NCBI RefSeq assembly: GCF_025457605.1
Contig: NZ_JAMZFY010000002.1
Coordinates: forward strand, 434,001 to 498,000
Direction: 5' to 3'
Length of the DNA: 64,000 nt
Origin: Haloarcula laminariae
GTDB taxonomy: Archaea > Halobacteriota > Halobacteria > Halobacteriales > Haloarculaceae
Positions 43,311 through 51,888 of this stretch are shown here, one piece after another. The translations under genes and the position numbers were made by a program. Each line of letters opens with the position of its first letter. Position 1 is the stretch's first letter. The notes beneath the pieces were generated by a model, which searched no databases, had not been told where the DNA came from, and was given only the letters and a program-made list of their open reading frames with translations.

Positions 43311-44462
43311 ATGACCGAGACGTTCGACATTATCCCACCGGAAGCGATCACCTCGGGGCGCGCGACGGACGCGTACTTCGAGCGGACGATAGAGGCGCTC
43401 GACCACGCCGGCCGGAACCCCGACGTCGTCGCGGAGGTGACGGCCGACCAGTTCCCGACCGGCGAGTGGCACCTGCTGGCCGGCCTGAAAGACGCCGCGG
43501 CGCTACTGGAAGGGCGGGCCCTCGACGCCGACGCACTGCCCGAGGGGACGTTGTTCGACGGCGGGCCGGTCCTGCGAATCGAGGGCCCCTACCGCGAGTT
43601 CTGCCGGCTGGAAACGGCGCTTTTGGGCTTTCTCTCGCACCCGACCGGCGTGGCGACGCGCGCCCTGGAGGCCCGCCGGGCGGCCCCCGACTCGACGGTG
43701 CTGTCCTTTGGCTCCCGGCACGTCCATCCGTCGCTGGGCGCGCTGGTCGAGCGGTCGGCCCTGCTGGGCGGGCTGGACGGGTTCTCGAACATCGCCGCCG
43801 GCGACGTCATCGGTCGGGAGGCCGGGGGGACGATGCCCCACGCGCTCATGATATGCTTCGGCCGCGGCGAGCAGGAGCAGGCGTGGCGGGCCTTCGACGA
43901 GGCGGTTCCCGAGTCGACTCCCCGCATCGCCCTGGTCGACACCTACTCGGACGAGGTCGACGAGGCGTTGCGGGCGGCCGAGGCCGTCGACGACCTCGAC
44001 GGCGTCCGCCTCGATACGACGGGGTCCCGGCGGGGCGATTTCCGCCACATCGTCCGCGAGGTCCGCTGGTCGCTCGACGCCGCCGGCCACGGGGACCTCG
44101 ATATCTTCTGTTCGGGCGGGCTCGGGCCCGCGGACCTGCGCGAGCTCCGGGACGTGGCCGACGGCTTCGGCGTCGGGAGCTACGTCTCGAACGCCGACCC
44201 GCTGGATTTCGCCCTCGACGTCGTGGAGGTCGACGGCGAGCTCGCGGCCAAGCGCGGCAAGCTGACCGGGACGAAGTCGGTGTATCGGACCGAGGACGGC
44301 GGCCACCACATCGGGCTGGCCGACCGCGCCGGTCCCGACGGCGCCACGTCGCTCATGGAACCGCTTGTCCGTGACGGGGAGGTCGTCCGGGAGTTCGACC
44401 TCGACGCGACCATCGAGCGGGCCGCCGCGGACGCCGACCGCGTGGGGTTCGGGGCCGACTAA
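43311..44462 (+). CDS. pncB: Nicotinate phosphoribosyltransferase
   Basis: This enzyme joins nicotinate and PRPP to nicotinate mononucleotide (Preiss-Handler NAD salvage). The 383-residue protein shows 'ATRALEARRAAPDSTVLSFGSRHVHP', 'GGLDGFSNIAAGDVIG' and, near the C-terminal barrel, 'LDIFCSGGLGPADLRELRDVADGFGVGSYVS'. Length and motifs suit the archaeal form, which is related to QAPRTase/NAPRTase. The pathway's preceding enzyme, nicotinamidase, is at 39744-40316. Confidence 0.92.
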   Translation: MTETFDIIPPEAITSGRATDAYFERTIEALDHAGRNPDVVAEVTADQFPTGEWHLLAGLKDAAALLEGRALDADALPEGTLFDGGPVLRIEGPYREFCRLETALLGFLSHPTGVATRALEARRAAPDSTVLSFGSRHVHPSLGALVERSALLGGLDGFSNIAAGDVIGREAGGTMPHALMICFGRGEQEQAWRAFDEAVPESTPRIALVDTYSDEVDEALRAAEAVDDLDGVRLDTTGSRRGDFRHIVREVRWSLDAAGHGDLDIFCSGGLGPADLRELRDVADGFGVGSYVSNADPLDFALDVVEVDGELAAKRGKLTGTKSVYRTEDGGHHIGLADRAGPDGATSLMEPLVRDGEVVREFDLDATIERAAADADRVGFGAD

Positions 44463-44577
44463 CGCCCGGCCGATAACGGGACTCGTTCTGGGGCTCGGTA
44501 CGGACCGGTAGTCCCGACGCTGGCGTGTGCATACTTTCGATAAATACTGCGCAGGCCGCGTGAACATCTGCACGATA
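44463..44577. other. Start of 309-base gap before the ABC operon
   Basis: The gap 44463-44771 holds no gene. Its first part shows nothing clear apart from an AT-rich stretch (TCGATAAATAC near 44538) that could be a weak promoter. The operator-like repeats and the promoter further on are listed separately. Confidence 0.5.
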
Positions 44578-44593
44578 TGAACAGTATTGTTCA
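44578..44593. promoter_or_regulatory. Inverted repeat TGAACA-GTAT-TGTTCA, candidate operator
   Basis: A perfect inverted repeat with six-base arms lies about 180 bases upstream of the ABC operon. A further GTGAACA at 44560-44566 can also pair with TGTTCAC at 44588-44594. It is a likely binding site for a dimeric regulator, maybe the GlpR-type protein encoded behind the operon. Confidence 0.5.
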
Positions 44594-44739
44594 CGGACGG
44601 TGCAGGGGTAGCAGTATAGAATTAGGTGCAATATTTGCTGTAACATCGAAACGGGCTGTTTGAGGCCTTCATGAGTGTGATTAAACGAAATTCGTAGCGC
44701 TAACGGTGGGAAAATATACCAAAGGACTATCCCCATGAT

Positions 44740-44769
44740 TTATAATACGTGAACGTTTTGTGAGCGTTT
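44740..44769 (+). promoter_or_regulatory. ABC operon promoter with 11-base direct repeat
   Basis: A TATA-like TTATAATA (44740-44747) lies about 25-30 bases before ATG 44772. Directly after it, GTGAACGTTT (44749-44758) and GTGAGCGTTT (44760-44769) form a direct repeat with an 11-base period, on one face of the helix and over the expected start site. That position suits a repressor operator. Confidence 0.55.
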
Positions 44770-44771
44770 GT

Positions 44772-46043
44772 ATGCAAAAGAAACGCGCTCGGAGTCGACG
44801 GCGGTTCCTCAAAGGTGCGGGTGTCGCAAGTACAGTCGGGCTCGCCGGCTGTGGCGGTATCCTCGGTAACGGTTCGGAGACGACGGCTGACGAGATCGTG
44901 TTCTACAACGCGGGGTCCCTGGAGTTCGACCCCGGTACGGAGGACAACATCAAGCGGTTCGAGGAGGAGACCGGTATCAGCGTCGAGGTCAACGAAGTCC
45001 CCTGGAACAACCTGAAAACGAGCCTCACGACCATCTGGCGGAACCAGGACTCCCAGGTCGACGCGTTCAACGGCCCGACCTGGTGGCTCGCGGACTTCGT
45101 CAGCTCGGAGTGGCTCGAACCGCTCGAACTGGGCGACGAGCACATGGGCAAGTTCCCCGACTCGCTGTCCGAGCTGGTCACGTTCGACGGCAGCACCTAC
45201 ATGGCCCCCGAGTTCGGGAAGTGGGGCACCTACCTCTACGACCAGCAGTACCTGAGCGACCAGGGCTTTGACTCCCCGCCGGACACGTGGGACGAGGTGC
45301 TCAACCAGGGCGAACAGCTCTCGCAGGGCGATAAGGCCGGCTTCGGGTACACCTGGGGCGGAAAGTCCGTGTTCACGTTCAAGCAGTTCCTCTACCAGGC
45401 CGGCGGTCAGCTGTTCAACGACAGCAACGAGCCGGTGTTCCGCGACGCCGGCGTCGAGGCGCTGGAGTTCTTCAGCCAGCTCCGCGAACGCGGCATCAGC
45501 CCCGACGGGGTCTCCAGCCTCGGTGAGGGTGGCATCGGCGACAACTTCGTCGCCGGCCAGTACGCCACCGTCGAGTCGTGGACGCCGCTCGGTTCGCGAG
45601 CCCTCGACGAGTGGGAGGATGGCCGACTCGGCAGCGCCAAGCCGCCCAAGGGCCCCGAGAGCCGCGCGACCTTCCAGGACACGAACGGTATCAGCGTCTC
45701 GGCGTTCTCGGAGCGCAAAGACGCCGCAAAGCAGTTCGCCGAGTTCATGACGAGCCGCGAGTCCGCCAAGAACAACATGCTCGTCGAGGGCAACCCCTGT
45801 GTCGTGCCCGACGTCTACGAGGACGACGAGATTCAGAGCGAGTACCCGTCCTGGCTGCTCGAGGACATGCGGTTCAACCTGGAGAACGCGAAGAGCGAGA
45901 CCTACATGGCACAGCCACAGGTCGACGACTACCTCAACGAGCAGATCACGCCGGCGCTGCTCGGCAACAAGGACCCCCAGACCGCGCTCGACGACGCGTT
46001 CAGCAACATCGAGCGGCTCTACCAGGACATCGGCCTCATCTGA
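44772..46043 (+). CDS. ABC transporter solute-binding lipoprotein, sugar-type
   Basis: This 423-residue protein has a Tat signal (RSRRRFLKG) followed by a lipobox with Cys 27 (GLAGC), so it is exported folded and anchored by lipid. The rest is a family 1 extracellular solute-binding protein, as used for sugars and glycerol-3-phosphate. I start at ATG 44772 rather than a GTG 12 bases upstream, because of promoter spacing. It leads an operon with two permeases and one ATPase. The substrate is not visible from sequence. Confidence 0.92.
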   Translation: MQKKRARSRRRFLKGAGVASTVGLAGCGGILGNGSETTADEIVFYNAGSLEFDPGTEDNIKRFEEETGISVEVNEVPWNNLKTSLTTIWRNQDSQVDAFNGPTWWLADFVSSEWLEPLELGDEHMGKFPDSLSELVTFDGSTYMAPEFGKWGTYLYDQQYLSDQGFDSPPDTWDEVLNQGEQLSQGDKAGFGYTWGGKSVFTFKQFLYQAGGQLFNDSNEPVFRDAGVEALEFFSQLRERGISPDGVSSLGEGGIGDNFVAGQYATVESWTPLGSRALDEWEDGRLGSAKPPKGPESRATFQDTNGISVSAFSERKDAAKQFAEFMTSRESAKNNMLVEGNPCVVPDVYEDDEIQSEYPSWLLEDMRFNLENAKSETYMAQPQVDDYLNEQITPALLGNKDPQTALDDAFSNIERLYQDIGLI

Positions 46044-46070
46044 GCGTCCCGGGCAGCATCTTTCCACATA

Positions 46071-47009
46071 ATGTCAACAGAAAAACAACCGCTTCGTCGC
46101 AAACTCGACAAGCTGTTCATCCCGCTGACCGTCGGGCCGACGCTGTTGTGGATTGCGGCGATAATCGTCTATCCGACGGTAAAGCTGATCATCAACAGCT
46201 TCCAGTTCCGGAACCCGGTGACAAACGAGATGGAGTTCGTCGGGCTCCGGAACTTCGAGCGGCTACTGTTCGCACGGGAGGGGGCCAACGCCGCGTTCGG
46301 GGGCTTCAGTCAGGAGTTCGTCGCGATCACGAGGAACACGATAGTGTATGTCGGTTTCAGCGTCACTATCTCCTTCGTGCTGGGGCTGGGAATCGCGCTG
46401 TTGTTACACAAGGACCTCAAGGGCCGTAGCTGGTTCCGGACGGCGGTTATCGTCCCCTGGATTCTCCCCTACGTGATGAGCGGGCTGATGTGGCGCTGGA
46501 TGTTCCAGGCCGACTTCGGTGCGATAAACGGGGCCCTCCAGCAGATGGGGGTCATCTCCGGGAACATCCCGTTCCTCTCGAACGGGGCACTGGCGATGGC
46601 GGCGCTCATCGTCGCCGACGTCTGGGTGTTTACGCCCTTCATCGTCATCATCCTGCTCGCGGGGCTCCAGAACGTCCCGGAACAGCTGTACGACGCGGCC
46701 GAAGTCGACGGGGCCAGCCGCTGGTCGCGGTTCTGGAACGTCACGTACCCGTTCCTGAAGCCGTCGATTATGGTCGCGCTGACTATCCGCATCATCTTCG
46801 ACCTCCGAGCGCTCGACCTCGTCTGGGTGATGACCGGGGGCGGTCCCGGGAAGGCCACTGAAGTGTGGGCCTCCTGGCTGTACCGCACCGCACAGGTCTT
46901 CAACTCGCCCGGACCCGGCGCGGCGCTGGGTGTCGTCCTACTGGTCGTGACGTTCGCCATCGTGGCCACGCTGTACAAGATATTCGGCGAATCACCCTAC
47001 GAAGCATGA
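46071..47009 (+). CDS. ABC sugar transporter permease, MalF/UgpA type
   Basis: This 312-residue permease has six or more membrane helices. The EAA loop that docks the ATPase is 'YDAAEVDGASRWSRFWNVTYPFLKP' in part (about residues 205-228). The N-terminus is short and charged. The stop overlaps the start of the next permease (ATGA). It forms the channel together with that protein. Confidence 0.93.
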   Translation: MSTEKQPLRRKLDKLFIPLTVGPTLLWIAAIIVYPTVKLIINSFQFRNPVTNEMEFVGLRNFERLLFAREGANAAFGGFSQEFVAITRNTIVYVGFSVTISFVLGLGIALLLHKDLKGRSWFRTAVIVPWILPYVMSGLMWRWMFQADFGAINGALQQMGVISGNIPFLSNGALAMAALIVADVWVFTPFIVIILLAGLQNVPEQLYDAAEVDGASRWSRFWNVTYPFLKPSIMVALTIRIIFDLRALDLVWVMTGGGPGKATEVWASWLYRTAQVFNSPGPGAALGVVLLVVTFAIVATLYKIFGESPYEA

Positions 47010-47926
47010 GCACCAAGAAATCGAGACTCGACCGCCTCCGTCGGTCGCTGGGACTGGAGACAGACAACGAGTGGCCGTCCGTCGTACGCGAACGGCTGGG
47101 AGCCTACGTGTTGCTCTCGGTGTACCTCGTCGTCATCTGGTTCCCGATCTACTACATCTTCATCACGAGCATCAAGCCCTCGGCTGAAGTGTTGTCGCTC
47201 CCGATTACGTTCATCCCGCGGGACCCGACAATCGGGAACTACGTGGACATCTTCACGAATCGTCCATTCGACAACTACACGATAAACAGCGTCATCATCG
47301 CGACGACCACCACGGTCATCTGCGTGACGCTGGGGACGCTGACGGGATACTCCTTCTCCCGTTACGACTTCATGGGCAACAAGACGCTCCTGCTGTCTAT
47401 CGTCGGTGCGCGGATGATTCCGCCCATCGCGCTCATCGTCCCGTTCTTCCAGATCATGTCGAGCCCGCCGCTCATCGGCGGTATCACGGGGAGCCTGTAC
47501 GACACGCGCCTGGCGCTGATACTCACGTACACCTTCTTCAACCTCCCCTTCGCGGTCTGGATTATGAAGAACTACTTCGACGGCGTTCCCGAGTCGCTGG
47601 ACGAGCAGGCCCGCATCGACGGCTGCTCGCGGTGGGAGGCCTTCTTCAAGATCATCCTCCCGATGGCCAAGCCCGGTATCGCGGCGACGGCCATCCTCGC
47701 CTTCATCTTCTCGTGGAACGAGTTCGTCTTCGCACTGGTCCTCACGTCTTCCGAAACGGCCCAGACGCTCCCCATCGCGGTGTCGCTGTTCGTCGCGGAC
47801 GACTTCGTTGACTGGGCGCACCTGGCCGCCGGCGGGATGATAGCTGCCGTGCCCGGAATCCTGTTTGGACTGTTCTTCCAGCAGTACATCGTGAGCGGAC
47901 TGACGCAAGGAGCTGTCAAGGAGTAA
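47006..47926 (+). CDS. ABC sugar transporter permease, MalG/UgpE type
   Basis: This 306-residue permease has an N-terminal cytoplasmic tail of about 30 residues and about six helices. Its EAA loop reads 'DEQARIDGCSRWEAFFKI'. I start at ATG 47006 (MSTKKSRL), coupled to the preceding gene. It ends five bases before the ATPase gene. Confidence 0.93.
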   Translation: MSTKKSRLDRLRRSLGLETDNEWPSVVRERLGAYVLLSVYLVVIWFPIYYIFITSIKPSAEVLSLPITFIPRDPTIGNYVDIFTNRPFDNYTINSVIIATTTTVICVTLGTLTGYSFSRYDFMGNKTLLLSIVGARMIPPIALIVPFFQIMSSPPLIGGITGSLYDTRLALILTYTFFNLPFAVWIMKNYFDGVPESLDEQARIDGCSRWEAFFKIILPMAKPGIAATAILAFIFSWNEFVFALVLTSSETAQTLPIAVSLFVADDFVDWAHLAAGGMIAAVPGILFGLFFQQYIVSGLTQGAVKE

Positions 47927-47931
47927 TAACT

Positions 47932-49065
47932 ATGTCACAGGTAAAACTCACCGAACTCGTAAAGCAATTCGAAGACGTCACCGCTGTCGACGGCGTTTCG
48001 CTCGATATTCCGGACGAGAGCTTCACCGTGCTCGTCGGCCCCTCGGGCTGTGGAAAGACCACGACGCTCCGGCTCATCGCCGGGCTGGAGCGGGCGACCT
48101 CGGGTGATATCGAAATCGGCGACGAGGTCGTCAACGACAAGCGCGCCTACGAGCGCGACATCGCCATGGTGTTCCAGAACTACGCGCTGTACCCGCACAA
48201 GACCGTCCGCGGGAACATGCGCTTTGGCCTGGAGCAACACGACATGGACGAGGACATCATCGCGGAGCGGGTCAAAGACGCCGCCGAGCTGTTGCAGATA
48301 GAGGACCTGCTCGACCGACGACCGTCGGAGCTGTCCGGCGGTCAGCAGCAGCGAGTGGCGCTGGGTCGTGCGATCGTCCGCGACCCGGCGGTGTTCCTGA
48401 TGGACGAGCCACTCAGCAACCTCGACGCGAAGCTGCGCGTGAGGATGCGCGCGGAGCTGAACAAGCTCCACGACGAGCTGTCGACGACGACGGTCTACGT
48501 CACCCACGACCAGGTCGAGGCGATGACACTGGCCGACCAGATTGCCGTCATGGACGACGGGGAGATACAGCAGGTCGGCGCGCCGACCGAGGTGTACATG
48601 AACCCCCGGAACATGTTTGTCGCCGGCTTCCTCGGTTCGCCGAGCATGAACTTCCTGGAGGGGACGCTCGAAGAGTCCTCCGCCGGGAAGTTCGAACTGG
48701 ACATCGGCGGCGAGACCCACGACGTCCCCGACGAGTTCATCGACGACCTCGACGCGTATCTCGGCGAGCGGGTCGTCCTCGGCATCCGGCCGGAGAACAT
48801 CGCGTTGAACAAAGACGGGGTCCCCGCGAACGTCCACCCGGCGACGGTCAACGTCGTCGAGCCACAGGGCGAGAAGACGGTGCTCGAACTCACCCTCGAC
48901 ACCGGTCAGGACATCAAGGCGGCCGTCGACCCGGACACGACAGTCGAACGGGGCGACGAGGTGAACGTCCGCTTCGACCGGGACTCGCTGCAGTACTTCG
49001 ACCCGAAGACGGGTGAGTCACTGAGCTTCAAATCGGAGTCCGACGAACAACAGATTACCGCGTGA
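47932..49065 (+). CDS. ABC sugar transporter ATPase, MalK/UgpC type
   Basis: This 377-residue protein has Walker A GPSGCGKTT, signature LSGGQQQRVALGRA, Walker B VFLMDEPLSNLDAKL and a switch His (VTHDQ). The C-terminal 130 residues form the TOBE/OB-type regulatory domain of carbohydrate importers. It powers the two permeases. A 56-codon ORF begins two bases after its stop. Confidence 0.95.
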   Translation: MSQVKLTELVKQFEDVTAVDGVSLDIPDESFTVLVGPSGCGKTTTLRLIAGLERATSGDIEIGDEVVNDKRAYERDIAMVFQNYALYPHKTVRGNMRFGLEQHDMDEDIIAERVKDAAELLQIEDLLDRRPSELSGGQQQRVALGRAIVRDPAVFLMDEPLSNLDAKLRVRMRAELNKLHDELSTTTVYVTHDQVEAMTLADQIAVMDDGEIQQVGAPTEVYMNPRNMFVAGFLGSPSMNFLEGTLEESSAGKFELDIGGETHDVPDEFIDDLDAYLGERVVLGIRPENIALNKDGVPANVHPATVNVVEPQGEKTVLELTLDTGQDIKAAVDPDTTVERGDEVNVRFDRDSLQYFDPKTGESLSFKSESDEQQITA

Positions 49066-49067
49066 TA

Positions 49068-49238
49068 ATGGCAGGAGAGAGGACTCACAGCGTCGTGGCC
49101 ACACCCGCCGCGTTCGCCCGTGCCCCCGGGCGCGTGGCGGCAGCCGACGACGGCACAGCCGGTGTCGACGGCGGCGTGGTAGCGACGGGTATCGAGGCGT
49201 CCGCAGGGACGCCGTTCGAGCCAGTTCCACAGCAATGA
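49068..49238 (+). CDS. 56-codon ORF after the ABC ATPase, doubtful
   Basis: An ATG two bases after the ATPase stop (TGATAATG) opens a 56-codon frame rich in Ala, Gly, Val and Pro with haloarchaeal-looking codon use. No domain is recognised. It could be a small coupled protein, the broken start of a lost sugar-metabolism gene, or chance. Confidence 0.35.
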   Translation: MAGERTHSVVATPAAFARAPGRVAAADDGTAGVDGGVVATGIEASAGTPFEPVPQQ

Positions 49239-49454
49239 TACACAGATTTTATCATTGTTACTTCCGTCCACACTCTCACCTGAATCCACGCCGAACACAT
49301 CACTCTCGATGAACTGTGACGACCGAAGCGGACGGCCACGCGCTGAGGGGCCGCTTCTGCGGGGGCAGGGGAGGCACAATGGAACCCACTGCGAAGACGA
49401 GCCCGCCCGAGGCGGGACGGTGTCTGCACGCCGGGAGCGAGAGCTGTGGTAGAT
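49239..49454. other. Gap between the ABC operon and glpR
   Basis: The stretch has an AT-rich start (ATTTTATCATTGTTAC near 49246-49261), which could end the ABC transcript or promote glpR. The rest is GC-rich and shows no clear repeat, ORF or structure. Confidence 0.4.
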
Positions 49455-50225
49455 ATGTTACCTGACAAACGCCGGGAACGAATCGTCCGGATGGTGAACG
49501 ACAGTGACAGGGTCACTGTCGAGGAGCTCACCGAGGCGTTCGGCGTCTCGGGCGCGACGATTCGCCGCGACCTGGCGTCGCTCGCGGAGGACGGCCGCAT
49601 CGAGCGGTTCCACGGCGGTGCTCTCCCCGCGCCGGACGAGGGTGACAGCGCGGGGACGCGGGAGACGGCCCCGGACCCGAGCGGGAAGCGAGCGATAGCC
49701 GAACGCGCCGTCGACGAACTGAGCGACGGCGACGCGGTGTTTTTCGACACCGGGCCGACGGCAAAGGAGATAGCGAAGGTGCTCCCGGACGCACACTCCC
49801 TGCTCGCCGCGACGAACTCCCCGGAGACGGCCTTCGAGCTCCGCGAGACCTGCGGCGAGGTGAAGGTCGTCGGCGACTCGCTTCGCCGCACCTCGGACGC
49901 GCTCGTCGGCCCGAGCGCCGAGTCGTATCTCCGGAAGACGAACTTCGATATCGTGTTCCTCGAGACCGACGCCGTCCAGTCCGACGGCGGGCTCTCGGTC
50001 TCGAACGAGGACGAGGCCCGGCTCAAGTCCCTGCTGTGTGACGGCGGCCGGCTCGTCATCCTCGTGGCGGACGGGAGCAAGCTCGGGCGCCAGAGCTTCA
50101 GGGAGTTCGCGACCGTCGAGGACATCGACATCCTGGTCACGGAGACCGCGCTGGACGACGAGATGCGGGAGCTGTTCGAGCGGGCCGGTGTCCAGATTCT
50201 CGACAACCTCCTGCCGACGGCCTGA
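49455..50225 (+). CDS. glpR: DeoR/GlpR-family transcriptional regulator
   Basis: This 256-residue protein has an N-terminal DeoR-type HTH (RRERIVRMVN, then TVEELTEAFGVSGATIRRDLASL) and a C-terminal sugar-phosphate sensing domain with 'DAVFFDTGPTAKEIAKVL' and 'VADGSKLGRQSFREFATVEDIDILVT'. In Haloferax GlpR represses sugar catabolism genes. I start at ATG 49455 (MLPDKRRER), like other haloarchaeal GlpR proteins, instead of a GTG nine bases upstream. It lies behind the ABC operon and is likely its regulator. Confidence 0.9.
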   Translation: MLPDKRRERIVRMVNDSDRVTVEELTEAFGVSGATIRRDLASLAEDGRIERFHGGALPAPDEGDSAGTRETAPDPSGKRAIAERAVDELSDGDAVFFDTGPTAKEIAKVLPDAHSLLAATNSPETAFELRETCGEVKVVGDSLRRTSDALVGPSAESYLRKTNFDIVFLETDAVQSDGGLSVSNEDEARLKSLLCDGGRLVILVADGSKLGRQSFREFATVEDIDILVTETALDDEMRELFERAGVQILDNLLPTA

Positions 50226-50338
50226 CGCGGTTGTAGGTATCTCCGGGCCCCAAACCGCTACGACCACCGTCTGTGACGACGTGACGGCGGGGATTACCGA
50301 CGGACAGCCGTTAAGTCGATACACCCGCAAGCGGAGGT

Positions 50339-50623
50339 ATGGTAGACCGAATCATGATGGTCACGGCGTACACCACCTTCGACCTCCTCGACGGCGAAGT
50401 CGAGGGTCACGGCTTCGAGGAGGAGGCGATGGCGGTGCTGAACGTCACCTCGCCGAAGAAGGACCCCGACCACGTCTCGGTGCAGCTGGAGATGGACAAC
50501 ACACAGCTTGACCACGTCGAACCGCACGCCGACAAAGTGACCCTGTCGGCCGACCAGGCCCGCGAGATGGCCGCCGAGCTGGAGAAACACGCCGACAAAG
50601 TCGAGGCCGCTCAGTCCGGGTAG
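50339..50623 (+). CDS. Small conserved haloarchaeal protein (DUF6360-like)
   Basis: This 94-residue acidic protein has a beta-rich first half ('MMVTAYTTFDLLDGEVEGHGFEEEAMAVLNV' type) and a C-terminal helix 'SADQAREMAAELEKHADKVEAAQ'. It resembles a family I remember as DUF6360, function unknown. It is a single gene with its own upstream gap of 110 bases. Confidence 0.72.
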   Translation: MVDRIMMVTAYTTFDLLDGEVEGHGFEEEAMAVLNVTSPKKDPDHVSVQLEMDNTQLDHVEPHADKVTLSADQAREMAAELEKHADKVEAAQSG

Positions 50624-50681
50624 CCGTCCCGCCGGTGACTGACCCGGTAGTTCTTTGATGTGCCGTGTCATACCACGACAC

Positions 50682-50981
50682 ATGTCGACCGACACGCCCG
50701 GTAACCCCGCGGCGCGGGAGCTGGGATACTGCCCGTGTTGTGGCTATCGGACGCTGCCGGAGGGACAGCCCGGCTCCTACGAGGTCTGTCCGGTCTGTCA
50801 CTGGCTCGACGACCCGACGCAGTTCGGCGACGCCGACTGCGTCGGCGACAGCAACCGCGTCTCGCTGTCGACGGCGCGGGAGAACGTCCGGGAGTACGGC
50901 GCCTGCACGCCCGAGGAGGCCGACAGCTGCCTCGACGCCGACGAGTTCGATCGGGACCCCAACTGGCCCTACGACCGCTAG
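50682..50981 (+). CDS. CPCC-type cysteine-rich small protein
   Basis: This 99-residue protein has two cysteine pairs, CPCCGYRTLPE and VCPVCHW, likely one zinc-binding ribbon, followed by 'SLSTARENVREYGACTPEE' and a 'DPNWPYDR' end. It matches the CPCC family of small cysteine-rich proteins, function unknown. Its TAG overlaps the stop of the convergent ZIP gene (CTAG). Confidence 0.82.
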   Translation: MSTDTPGNPAARELGYCPCCGYRTLPEGQPGSYEVCPVCHWLDDPTQFGDADCVGDSNRVSLSTARENVREYGACTPEEADSCLDADEFDRDPNWPYDR

Positions 50982-51832
50982 GCCGCGAGCGCGATGTCGA
51001 GATACAGCATGACGATAGTCCCGGCCATCAGCCCCAGCGTCGCCACCCGCTCGTGGCCGCTGCGGTGGGTTTCGGGGATTATCTCGTCGGAGATGACAAA
51101 GAGCATCGCACCGGCGGCAAAGCCCATCGCGTAGGGCAACAGGGGCTCGACGGTGGCGACCGCGACCGCGCCCAGGATGGCAAGCGGAATCTCGACGACG
51201 CCGGACCGGAGCCCGGCCACGACGGCGTACAGCCGCCGGTCCAGCCCCGCGTTGATGGCGGCGACCGACACCGCCAGCCCCTCCGGGATGTTCTGGATGC
51301 CGATGGCGAGCATCAGCGAGATGGCGGCGCCGAGCTGTGTGGGGTCGCTCGCGGCCGCACCGAAGGCGACGCCGACGGCCAGCCCCTCGGGCATGTTGTG
51401 CAGCGTGATGGCCAGGATGAACAGGACCACGCCCGCGAGCCGCTCCTCGTTGACCGGCAGCGACTCGCTCTGTCCGGCCGCGTCCGCCCGCTTGCTGCCG
51501 GTCAGCAGGTAGTGGGCGTGGGGGAGAAAGCGGTCGGCCTGGTCGAGAAAGAGCGCGCCCAGTGCCACCCCGAGCAGCGTCGGGACGGGGTTACCGCCGG
51601 AGTACTCCTCGATGCCGGGGATGATGAGGCTGGTAAAGGCCGCCGCGAGCATCACGCCCGCGGCAAAGCCGAGCGCGATATCGAGCGCCCGCTCCGAGGG
51701 ATTGCGCCACACGAGCACCAGCGACGCCCCGAAGAGGTTCATCGCGGCGATGACGAGCCCGCCGAGCAAGCCGAGTATCAGGGGGTCCGTCCCGGTGACC
51801 GACGTTACCGTCTCGGCGATGCCTGACTGCAT
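50978..51832 (-). CDS. ZIP-family metal transporter
   Basis: ZIP proteins bring zinc or other divalent metals into the cytoplasm. The 284-residue protein has eight predicted helices with the metal-path motifs HNMPEGLAVG (helix 4) and IQNIPEGLAVS (helix 5). The cytoplasmic loop is short and has few His residues. Metal specificity cannot be read from the sequence. It is monocistronic and convergent with the CPCC gene. Confidence 0.93.
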   Translation of the reverse strand: MQSGIAETVTSVTGTDPLILGLLGGLVIAAMNLFGASLVLVWRNPSERALDIALGFAAGVMLAAAFTSLIIPGIEEYSGGNPVPTLLGVALGALFLDQADRFLPHAHYLLTGSKRADAAGQSESLPVNEERLAGVVLFILAITLHNMPEGLAVGVAFGAAASDPTQLGAAISLMLAIGIQNIPEGLAVSVAAINAGLDRRLYAVVAGLRSGVVEIPLAILGAVAVATVEPLLPYAMGFAAGAMLFVISDEIIPETHRSGHERVATLGLMAGTIVMLYLDIALAA

Positions 51833-51888
51833 TGTTCCGTCGTGAGAGGCGCTGGGGTTTGTAGCTACCGGCCTGTCGTGGCCCGCCC

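Noticed and set aside
49068-49238. Small ORF as the start of a galactokinase-like gene because of APGRV
   Set aside because: Only five residues agree with the GHMP kinase start motif, and the following residues do not fit.
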